DNA of 64,000 nt from Micromonospora sp. RP3T (GTDB lineage: Bacteria > Actinomycetota > Actinomycetes > Mycobacteriales > Micromonosporaceae): NCBI RefSeq assembly GCF_003027925.1, contig NZ_PYPS01000015.1, positions 90,470 through 154,469 on the forward strand, given 5' to 3'. Each line of letters opens with the position of its first letter. Positions within the stretch are counted from its first letter, which is position 1. The notes under the pieces are model-generated. The model saw only the letters and a program-made list of their open reading frames with translations. It was not told the origin of the DNA and did no database searches. The position numbers and the translations under genes were made by a program. Below are positions 35,308 through 42,534 of the stretch, piece by piece.

Positions 35308-37617
35308 ATGACAGAGGTCCACGCGGTGGTGGACGGGCCAGCACCGGCCCAGCAGCGCCGGGACGGGCACGCCGACGAGACACGCGTACGCGAGCTGCTC
35401 GGCCGGATGACGCTCGACGAGAAGATCGCGCAGCTCGTCGGGTTCTGGGAGAAGGAGGACGGCGAGGCGGTCGCGCCCCTGCAGGGCGAGTTCGCCGACA
35501 CCGGCCGGCTGGAGGACTTCTCCCGGCACGGGCTGGGTCACCTCACCCGCGCCTACGGCACCCGCCCGGTCGACGCGGCGGCCCGCGCGGCCTGGCTGTG
35601 GAAGTTCCAGCGGGACCTGGTGACCGGCACCCGGCTGGGCATCCCGGCGCTGGTGCACGAGGAGTGCCTCACCGGCCTGGCGGCGTGGAAGGCGGCGACC
35701 TTCCCGACGCCGCTGGCCTGGGGCGCCGCGTTCGACCCCGACCTGGTCACCGAGATGGCCGCGGCGATCGGGGCCTCGATGCGGGCGCTCGGCATCCACC
35801 AGGGCCTGTCGCCGGTGCTGGACGTGATCCGGGACCCGCGCTGGGGGCGGGTCGACGAGTGCATCGCCGAGGACCCCTACCTGGTCGGCACCATCGGCAC
35901 GTCGTACGTGCGGGGGTTGCAGTCGCAGGGTGTGCACGCCACGTTGAAGCACTTCGCCGGCTATTCCGCGTCGCGCGCGGGGCGAAACTTCGCGCCGGTG
36001 CACGCCGGCCCCCGGGAGTTGGCCGACGTGCTGCTGCCGCCGTTCGAGATGGCGATCCTCGACGGCGACGCGCGCAGCGTCATGCACTCGTACGCCGAGA
36101 TCGACGGCGTGCCGGTGGCCGCCGATCCGACGATGCTGACCGGCGTGCTGCGGGACCGCTGGGGCTTCGACGGCACCGTGGTCGCCGACTACTACGCGGT
36201 CGCCTTCCTGAACCTGCTGCACCACGTGGCGGCCGACAACGCGGACGCGGCCGCGCAGGCGCTCGCCGCCGGCCTCGACATCGAGCTGCCCACCGGCGAC
36301 GCCTACCTGACGCTGCGGGAGTCGGTGCTCGCCGGCGCCGTCGACGAGGCGCTCGTCGACCGTGCGGTGCTGCGCGTCCTGCGCCAGAAGCGGGACCTCG
36401 GGCTGCTCGACGCCACGTTCGACGACGAGCCGCCCCGCGTGATCGACCTCGATCCGCCGGAGCACCGGTCGATCGCCCGCCGACTCGCCGAGGAATCGGT
36501 CGTCCTGGTTGCCAACCAGGGCGTGCTTCCGTTGGCTCCGGGCCGACGGGTGGCGGTCGTGGGCCCGAACGCGGACCGGGAGGGCGCGCTCTTCGGGTGC
36601 TACTCCTTCCTCAACCACGTGCTCGTCCAGCATGCCGGCGTGGAGACCGGCATCGAGGTGCCGACCGTCCTCGACGCGCTGCGCGGCGAGTTCGGCCCGG
36701 ACCTCGTCACCTGGGCCGGCGGGTGCGACGTGGACAGCGACGACCGGTCCGGCTTCGACGAGGCGGTCGCCACCGCGTCCGCGGCCGACGTCGCCGTCCT
36801 GGTCGTCGGCGACCACGCCGGTCTCTTCGGGCGCGGCACGGTCGGGGAGGGCTGCGACCGGGACGACCTGGAGTTGCCCGGCGTCCAGCGGGAACTGGTC
36901 GAGGCGGTCCTGGCGACCGGGACGCCGGTGGTCCTGGTGCTGCTCACCGGCCGGCCATACGCGGTCGGCTGGGCGCTGTCCCGCTGCGCGGCCGTGGCGC
37001 AGGCGTTCTTCCCCGGCGAGGAGGGCGCCGGCGCGATCGCCGCCGTGCTCTCCGGGCGGGTCAACCCGTCGGGCCGGCTCCCGGTCAGCCTGCCCGGCTC
37101 GGCCGGCGCGCAGCCGTACTCCTATCTGCACCCGACGCTGGGCGAGGGCGGCAACGGCACCAACCTGCCGGCGACGCCGGTGGCGCCGTTCGGGCACGGC
37201 CTGTCGTACACCACGTTCGCGTACACCGATCTCGCGGTGCCGGCCACCGTGCCGACCGACGGCGCGCTGCGCGTCACGGTGCGGGTCACCAACACCGGGG
37301 CGGTCGCCGGCGGCGACGTGGTCCAGCTCTACGGCCGCGACGTGGTGGCCTCGGTGACCCGGCCGGTGGCGCAGTTGCTGGGCTACCGGCGGGTGCGTCT
37401 GGAGCCGGGGCAGTCGGTCACCGTCGCGCTGACGGTGCCCACCACCCGCCTGGCGTTCTCCGACCGCACGCTCACCCGCGTGGTGGAGCCCGGCGAGGTG
37501 GAGGTGTGGGTCGGCACGAGCGTGCGGCGGGACGCGGCGGCGTCCACCACGCTCACCGGCCCCACGGTCCCGGTGACCAACGCGTCCGCGCGCTGGACGA
37601 CCACGGAACTGAGCTGA
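35308..37617 (+). CDS. GH3-family beta-glycosidase (beta-xylosidase/glucosidase type)
   Basis: 769 residues, no signal peptide, so it acts in the cytoplasm on imported oligosaccharides. The GH3 barrel carries 'DPRWGRVDECIAEDPYL', 'HATLKHFAGYS' and the nucleophile Asp294 in 'GTVVADYYAV'. An alpha/beta sandwich domain follows ('VAVVGPNADREGALFGCYSF'), and the C-terminus is a fibronectin-III-like domain ('VTVRVTNTGAVAGGDVVQLY'). Many beta-glucosidases have Ser-Asp-Trp where this one has Ala-Asp-Tyr, which may point to xylosidase or another specificity. Last gene of the LacI-controlled operon; the ATG has GAGGGAAAGG and a terminator follows. Confidence 0.92.
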   Translation: MTEVHAVVDGPAPAQQRRDGHADETRVRELLGRMTLDEKIAQLVGFWEKEDGEAVAPLQGEFADTGRLEDFSRHGLGHLTRAYGTRPVDAAARAAWLWKFQRDLVTGTRLGIPALVHEECLTGLAAWKAATFPTPLAWGAAFDPDLVTEMAAAIGASMRALGIHQGLSPVLDVIRDPRWGRVDECIAEDPYLVGTIGTSYVRGLQSQGVHATLKHFAGYSASRAGRNFAPVHAGPRELADVLLPPFEMAILDGDARSVMHSYAEIDGVPVAADPTMLTGVLRDRWGFDGTVVADYYAVAFLNLLHHVAADNADAAAQALAAGLDIELPTGDAYLTLRESVLAGAVDEALVDRAVLRVLRQKRDLGLLDATFDDEPPRVIDLDPPEHRSIARRLAEESVVLVANQGVLPLAPGRRVAVVGPNADREGALFGCYSFLNHVLVQHAGVETGIEVPTVLDALRGEFGPDLVTWAGGCDVDSDDRSGFDEAVATASAADVAVLVVGDHAGLFGRGTVGEGCDRDDLELPGVQRELVEAVLATGTPVVLVLLTGRPYAVGWALSRCAAVAQAFFPGEEGAGAIAAVLSGRVNPSGRLPVSLPGSAGAQPYSYLHPTLGEGGNGTNLPATPVAPFGHGLSYTTFAYTDLAVPATVPTDGALRVTVRVTNTGAVAGGDVVQLYGRDVVASVTRPVAQLLGYRRVRLEPGQSVTVALTVPTTRLAFSDRTLTRVVEPGEVEVWVGTSVRRDAAASTTLTGPTVPVTNASARWTTTELS

Positions 37618-37620
37618 CCC

Positions 37621-37659
37621 CCGGGCCGCCGGTCGTCCACGGGGCGACCGGCGGCCCGG
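37621..37659 (+). terminator. Terminator of the sugar operon
   Basis: A perfect 15-bp stem (37621-37635 with 37645-37659) and a nine-base loop, directly behind the GH3 stop; no U-run. Confidence 0.8.
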
Positions 37660-37692
37660 CCCACCGCCCGTCCCCGCGGTGGGTAATTCGCC

Positions 37693-37728
37693 GGAAAACG
37701 GCCCTACGTCGGTTTTCCACTCCGTAGG
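37693..37728. promoter_or_regulatory. Two interleaved inverted repeats upstream of the glycosyltransferase genes
   Basis: GGAAAAC (37693-37699) pairs with GTTTTCC (37712-37718), and CCTACG (37703-37708) pairs with CGTAGG (37723-37728). The arms alternate, so both cannot form as simple nested hairpins; they could be two protein-binding sites or an H-type pseudoknot. They lie 70-105 bases before the next gene, in promoter position. Confidence 0.4.
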
Positions 37729-37797
37729 CTCCGGACGTCGTTCAGCCCTCGCAAGGTGGGCTCCTGGTGCCGGGCCGCAGGGGATGCGTGAGTCACG

Positions 37798-39303
37798 ATG
37801 ATGGACGCGGACACCATGGTCCTGCCCCGGCTCGGGCCGGCCGACGTCGGCGTCGAGGACCCCTGGGGAGAGGACCGGTCAGCACGCCCACGCCGGGCCG
37901 CCGCCCGTGTCGCGGCCGGCGCCGGCCGGTGGCGGATCGCCGTCTGGCTGCTGCCGGCGCTGCTGACCGGCGGGCTCGGCGGGGCGGGGCTCGGGACGCC
38001 GGGGCTGCGGACCGAGGAGCTGGCCACCTGGCGCGCGGCCACCTCCCCGTGGCGCGACGTGTGGGCCGGGGACCGGACGCTGGCGCCGTACCACCTGCTG
38101 GTGCGCGGCTGGGCGGAGCTGTTCGGCGCGGGCGACGTCGCGCTGCGCGTGCCGTCGCTGCTGGCGATGACCGCGGCCGCGGCGCTGGTCGGCGCGCTGG
38201 CGGCGCGGATGTTCGCGCCCGGCACGGGGTTGCTGGCCGGCGCGCTGCTCGCGGTGCTGCCGTCCACGACCCGGTACGCGCAGGAGGCCCAACCGCACGC
38301 GTCGGCGCTGTTCGCCGCCGTGCTCGCCACCTGGCTGCTGTTGCCGGTCCTGGACCGGCCGACCGCGCGGCGGCTCGCGGCGTACGCCGGCGCGGTGGTC
38401 CTGCTCGGCCTGTGTCAGCCCGGGGCGCTGCTGCTGCTCGCCGGCCACGGGTGGGTGGTGCTGGCGTTCCGGCGCGCGACGGCCGGTCGCTGGCTGGCCG
38501 CCGCGCTGCCGGGCGTGCTCGTCGTCGCGGCGCTGCTCCGGTCCGGCGCGCGGGTCGACGGCGGGCTGCTCCCGCCCGGCGTCCGCGTCGATCCGGGCGT
38601 GCTGGCGGCCACGCCTCGGGAACTGTTCGGCGTCGCCGCGCTCGGCGCGGTGCTGGCCGGGTTGGCGCTGTTCAGTCTCCCGCTCCGGTACGCCGCCGCG
38701 ATCTGCACCGCGTGGGCGTTGGTCCCGGCGCTCGGGCTGCTGCTGGTGGCGCGGGTGGTCCCGGTCTGGGCGCCGGCCGGCCTGCTCTTCACGGTGCCGG
38801 CCTGGGCGGTGCTCGCCGCGGTGGCGATGTCCCGGCTGCGGGTCCACGGGGCGGTCGCCGGGCTGGCGGCGGTCGCGTTGGTGGGCGCGCCGGCCCAGGT
38901 GTCCGTGCGGGGGCCGGACGGGCACGGCCAGGATCCCCGCCGGGTCGCGGCGATCGTCGACGGGCTGGGGCGGCGCGGGGACGGCGTGCTCTACGGCGAC
39001 CCGGCGACGCGGACGCTGGTGGCCCGGTACGTGCCCGCCGACCGTCGCCCGGTCGACGTGCTCGCCACCGGGTCGGTCGACGTGTTCGCCATTCGGCCGG
39101 GGCTCGACTGCGGCGGGTGCGACGTGGCCGCGCGTCGGCTCTGGCTGATCCAGCCCGGTCATCCGCCCGTCGGGCGGGCGCCAGGGGGCGGCGACGGCGC
39201 GGCGATGCGGGCGCTGCGGGCCGGGTACCGGCCGGCGCGGGTCTGGCGGCCGGCCGGGTTCACGGTGGTCCTGCTGACCGACCAACGGCGGACATCGCCG
39301 TGA
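37798..39303 (+). CDS. Polytopic GT-C-like glycosyltransferase (GT39/mannosyltransferase type)
   Basis: 501 residues. A 45-residue cytoplasmic start is followed by about ten hydrophobic helices and an extracytoplasmic C-terminal region. 'GLRTEELATWRAATSPWRDV' followed by 'TLAPYHLLVRGWAELFGAGD' matches the first loop of dolichol-phosphate-sugar-using GT-C enzymes, with an acidic residue (in 'TEE') where the catalytic Asp/Glu is expected. Such enzymes move a sugar from a polyprenyl phosphate to an acceptor outside the membrane. The start has two adjacent ATG codons and only a weak ribosome site. It lies 79 bases before the GT2 gene on the same strand. Confidence 0.8.
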   Translation: MMDADTMVLPRLGPADVGVEDPWGEDRSARPRRAAARVAAGAGRWRIAVWLLPALLTGGLGGAGLGTPGLRTEELATWRAATSPWRDVWAGDRTLAPYHLLVRGWAELFGAGDVALRVPSLLAMTAAAALVGALAARMFAPGTGLLAGALLAVLPSTTRYAQEAQPHASALFAAVLATWLLLPVLDRPTARRLAAYAGAVVLLGLCQPGALLLLAGHGWVVLAFRRATAGRWLAAALPGVLVVAALLRSGARVDGGLLPPGVRVDPGVLAATPRELFGVAALGAVLAGLALFSLPLRYAAAICTAWALVPALGLLLVARVVPVWAPAGLLFTVPAWAVLAAVAMSRLRVHGAVAGLAAVALVGAPAQVSVRGPDGHGQDPRRVAAIVDGLGRRGDGVLYGDPATRTLVARYVPADRRPVDVLATGSVDVFAIRPGLDCGGCDVAARRLWLIQPGHPPVGRAPGGGDGAAMRALRAGYRPARVWRPAGFTVVLLTDQRRTSP

Positions 39304-39382
39304 TTCGCGCCTTTCCCACCTGGTTGTCCGCTTAGCATCGGTCCGGGTTCCTGGCGAGCCCGATGCAGACCATGGGGGAATT

Positions 39383-41242
39383 GTGGCCGTCGCCGCCGAT
39401 ACACGCCTGTCCCGCGTCCTCCCGCCGACGCCGTCGGGTGACCGCGCTCGGCCGGGCGCCCCGACCGGGCGGCCCGTCCCGTCGGGAGCCGACCGCCGGC
39501 AGCGCAACATCCGGGCCCGCCTGGCGTACGCGCGCTGCGGCGCCACCGCCGGCCCGCTGCGCCCACCCCGGGCACCCGACGCGCCCGTCGAACTCCGTCC
39601 CGCCGCCTCGGCCGCCGCGCGGGCGGTGCTCACCCTGCTGGTGCTCGTCAACAGCGCCGCCGGCCTGCTCCTCGTCGGCTGGCTGCTGCTGCCGCAGCAC
39701 GTGCCCGGGCCGGGCGTCGTCGGGCCGGGTGGCTGGTCGACGCTCGCCGCCCGGCTCGCGTTCTGCGTGGTCGTCGGCGTCGAGCTGATCCGGCTGGCGC
39801 AGAACGTGGTGGTGTGGGTGTTCGCCTTCCACGCCAAGGACCCGGTGCCGGTCGATCCGCCGGTCGGCCTGCGGGTGGCGCTGCTCACCACGATCGTGCC
39901 GAGCAAGGAGCCGCTCGACGTCGCGGAGCGGACGCTGCGCCGGCTCCGGGAGATCGTCTACTGCGGTCGGGTCGACGTGTGGATCCTCGACGAGGGCGAC
40001 GACCCGGCGGTGCGGGCGATGGCGGCGCGGCTGGGCGTCCGGCACTTCACCCGCCGGGGGCGGCCGGAGTACAACCAGCCGCGCGGCGAGTTCCGGGCCC
40101 GGACCAAGTCCGGCAACCACAACGCCTGGCGGGCCGAGCACGAGCACCGCTACGACGTGGTGGCCAACGTGGACCCGGACCACGTGCCGCTGCCGCACTT
40201 CCTGGAACGGACGCTCGGCTACTTCCGCGACCCCGACGTCGCGTTCGTGGTGACCCCCCAGGTGTACGGCAACATGCACCAGAACTTCGTCGCCCACGGC
40301 GCCTCGGTGCAGCAGTACCTCTACAACGGCCTGATCGCCCGGGGCGGCAACGGGCTGGACGCGCCGCTGCTCACCGGCACCGGCCACCTCTACCGGCCGG
40401 CCGCGTGGCGGACCATCGGCGGCTACCAGGACTCGATCATCGAGGACCACCTCACCAGCATCCGGATCCACGCCGCCGTCAACCCGGCCACCGGTCGCCG
40501 GTGGAAGGGCGTCTACACCCCGGACGTGGTGGCGCTGGGGGAGGGGCCGACCTCCTGGGCCGACTACTTCAACCAGCAGCGCCGCTGGGCGGCCGGCATC
40601 TGCGAGATCCTGCTCCGCCGTGAGCTGCGCGCGCCGCGCGAGCTGCCGTCGCGCCGCCGCTGGCAGTACCGGCTGCTCCAGTTCTACTACCCGAGCGTGG
40701 CGGTCAGCCTGCTGCTGGGCAACGCGGCCACCGCGCTGTACCTGCTCACCGGCGTCGACGCGGGCCGGCTCGACCCGCAGGTGTGGGGCGCGCTGTGGGG
40801 CTCGACGATCGGCACCTGGTTCCTGCTCTGGCTCTGGCTGCGCCGCTTCAACATCGCCCCGCACGAGCGGGAGGAGGTGGGCATGGTCGGGATGGCGCTC
40901 GCGTTCTTCGCCGGGCCGGTCTACCTGGCCGCGGCGGTGGGCACGCTGCTGCGCCGTCGGCTCGGCTTCGTGGTCACCGCCAAGGGGACACTGCGCACCG
41001 CCGAGTCGCCGCGTACCTTCCGGCTGCACCTCTGCTGGGCGGCGGCCGCCGCCGGCCTGCTCGGAGCCAGCTTCGTGCTGGACCACGACCACCCGTTGCT
41101 GCGGGTCTGGCCGGCGCTGACGCTGGTCTCCGGGCTCGCGCCGCCGCTGATCGCCTGGGCGGAGAACGCGCGCGCCCGCCGGGACGAGCCGGCGCCCGCG
41201 CCCGAGCGGCCGAGGTCGGTCCGCGAGGGAGCGCCGTGCTGA
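39383..41242 (+). CDS. Cellulose-synthase-like family 2 glycosyltransferase
   Basis: 619 residues from a GTG behind GGGGGA. Two N-terminal helices, a cytoplasmic GT-A domain, then four or more helices. The processive GT2 motifs are complete: 'WILDEGDD' near 202, 'NVDPDHV' (DxD) near 262, 'IIEDHLTS' near 354 and 'QQRRW' (QxxRW) near 397. It polymerises a nucleotide sugar and extrudes the chain. There is no PilZ domain or GlxA-type oxidase next to it. The following gene is an overlapping hydrolase, as in cellulose operons where a hydrolase edits the product. Confidence 0.92.
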   Translation: MAVAADTRLSRVLPPTPSGDRARPGAPTGRPVPSGADRRQRNIRARLAYARCGATAGPLRPPRAPDAPVELRPAASAAARAVLTLLVLVNSAAGLLLVGWLLLPQHVPGPGVVGPGGWSTLAARLAFCVVVGVELIRLAQNVVVWVFAFHAKDPVPVDPPVGLRVALLTTIVPSKEPLDVAERTLRRLREIVYCGRVDVWILDEGDDPAVRAMAARLGVRHFTRRGRPEYNQPRGEFRARTKSGNHNAWRAEHEHRYDVVANVDPDHVPLPHFLERTLGYFRDPDVAFVVTPQVYGNMHQNFVAHGASVQQYLYNGLIARGGNGLDAPLLTGTGHLYRPAAWRTIGGYQDSIIEDHLTSIRIHAAVNPATGRRWKGVYTPDVVALGEGPTSWADYFNQQRRWAAGICEILLRRELRAPRELPSRRRWQYRLLQFYYPSVAVSLLLGNAATALYLLTGVDAGRLDPQVWGALWGSTIGTWFLLWLWLRRFNIAPHEREEVGMVGMALAFFAGPVYLAAAVGTLLRRRLGFVVTAKGTLRTAESPRTFRLHLCWAAAAAGLLGASFVLDHDHPLLRVWPALTLVSGLAPPLIAWAENARARRDEPAPAPERPRSVREGAPC

Positions 41243-42375
41243 GGCTGACCGTGCCCCGGGTCGGCCTGGCGCTGGCCGGCGCGCTGCTGCTGGCGTACGC
41301 CTTCGTGGTGGCGCCCGGCGTGTGGCGCGCTCCGGATCCGGGCCACCCGGCGCGGCCGGCGGCATCGGGGGCGCTGGCGACCGCGGACGCCCCGGCGGAC
41401 GTCGCCGCCGTCGCGTTTCCGCCGGCCGGCCGGGCGTTCGTCGGGGTGATGACCGACACCGGCCCCTACGACCTGGGCGCCGTGGACCGGTTCGCCGCCG
41501 CCGCCGGTCGGGCGCCGCAGGTGATGCTCTTCGGCGCGTCCTGGGCGTCGGCCACCTTCGACCGCGCCCTGTTCGACCGGATCGCCGACCGGGGCATGAT
41601 GCCGATGCTGGGCTGGGAGCCCTGGGACCACGCCGTCGACGAGGCGGCCCGGGACACCGGCCTGCCGGCCCGCCAGGTCGACCGGCTGCGGTCCACCCAA
41701 CCGGACTACCGGCTGGCCCGCATCACCGCCGGCGACTTCGACGGCTATCTGCGCTCCTGGGCCGATGGGGTGCGGACGCTGGGCTACCCGGTCGCCATCC
41801 GGTTCGCGCACGAGATGAACGGCGACTGGTACCCGTGGAGCGAGCGGGCCAACGGCAACCACCCGGGCGACTACGTGCGCGCCTGGCGGCACGTGCACGA
41901 CGTCTTCGCCGCGGCCGGCGCCACGAACGTCACCTGGGTGTGGAGCCCGAACGCCAGGTGGGACAAGACGACCGCCGGGCTGACCGGTCTCTACCCCGGC
42001 GACGACTACGTCGACTGGGTGGGCGTCACCGGCTACTACGGCATGGGCGCCTTCACGACGACCTACTCGTCCTTCGACCAGATCTTCGGGCCCACCGTCG
42101 CGGAGATCCGCACGATGACCCGCAGGCCGCTCGTCGTCACCGAGACCGCCGCCGCCGAGAGCAGCGGGCACAAGGCCCGGTGGATCCGGGAGACGTTCGC
42201 CGCGCTGCCGCACTACCCGAACCTGATCGGGCTGATCTGGTTCGAGGTGGACAAGGAACAGGACTGGCGGATCGCTGGTTCGCCGGCTGCCGCGGCGGCG
42301 TTCGCCGAGGCGGTCGCCGCCGACCGGTACGACGTGACCTGGTCGCCCTCGGCGCGGCCCCGCGCCGGGCCCTGA
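41236..42375 (+). CDS. GH26-like (beta-mannanase-type) glycoside hydrolase, membrane-anchored or secreted
   Basis: 379 residues. The GTG at 41236 lies inside the end of the GT2 gene (seven-base overlap) with GAGGGA upstream. An N-terminal hydrophobic helix ('VGLALAGALLLAYAFVVAPG') is a signal anchor. The catalytic domain has Glu193 in 'RFAHEMNGDWYPW' (acid/base, the GH26 signature) and Glu303 in 'PLVVTETAA' (nucleophile). It probably cuts a beta-linked polysaccharide outside the membrane. The tight coupling with a polymerising GT2 suggests it acts on that polymer rather than on food mannan. Confidence 0.88.
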   Translation: MLRLTVPRVGLALAGALLLAYAFVVAPGVWRAPDPGHPARPAASGALATADAPADVAAVAFPPAGRAFVGVMTDTGPYDLGAVDRFAAAAGRAPQVMLFGASWASATFDRALFDRIADRGMMPMLGWEPWDHAVDEAARDTGLPARQVDRLRSTQPDYRLARITAGDFDGYLRSWADGVRTLGYPVAIRFAHEMNGDWYPWSERANGNHPGDYVRAWRHVHDVFAAAGATNVTWVWSPNARWDKTTAGLTGLYPGDDYVDWVGVTGYYGMGAFTTTYSSFDQIFGPTVAEIRTMTRRPLVVTETAAAESSGHKARWIRETFAALPHYPNLIGLIWFEVDKEQDWRIAGSPAAAAAFAEAVAADRYDVTWSPSARPRAGP

Positions 42376-42534
42376 GCCCGGCAGCTTGTTGCCGAACTTG
42401 TGCGACGAGCTCGGGAGGGGTGGCGTCCCGGCGGCGTCACCGTACGGAGACACCGCCCGGTGCGCCGGTGACGACCGGGTGACGCGGACTCCGGCAGGGT
42501 CGCGGCACGAGGCGACACGGCGCGAGGGGGCGGC

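Noticed and set aside
34288..37197. A 969-codon minus-strand frame opposite the GH3 gene
   Set aside because: Arg/Gly/Asp-rich shadow without recognisable motifs; the plus strand has permease and GH3 motifs throughout.
42376..42534. Terminator or operator from the GTCACC/GGTGAC repeats between the GH26 and monooxygenase genes
   Set aside because: Several short alternative pairings exist, none clearly better than chance for this base composition.
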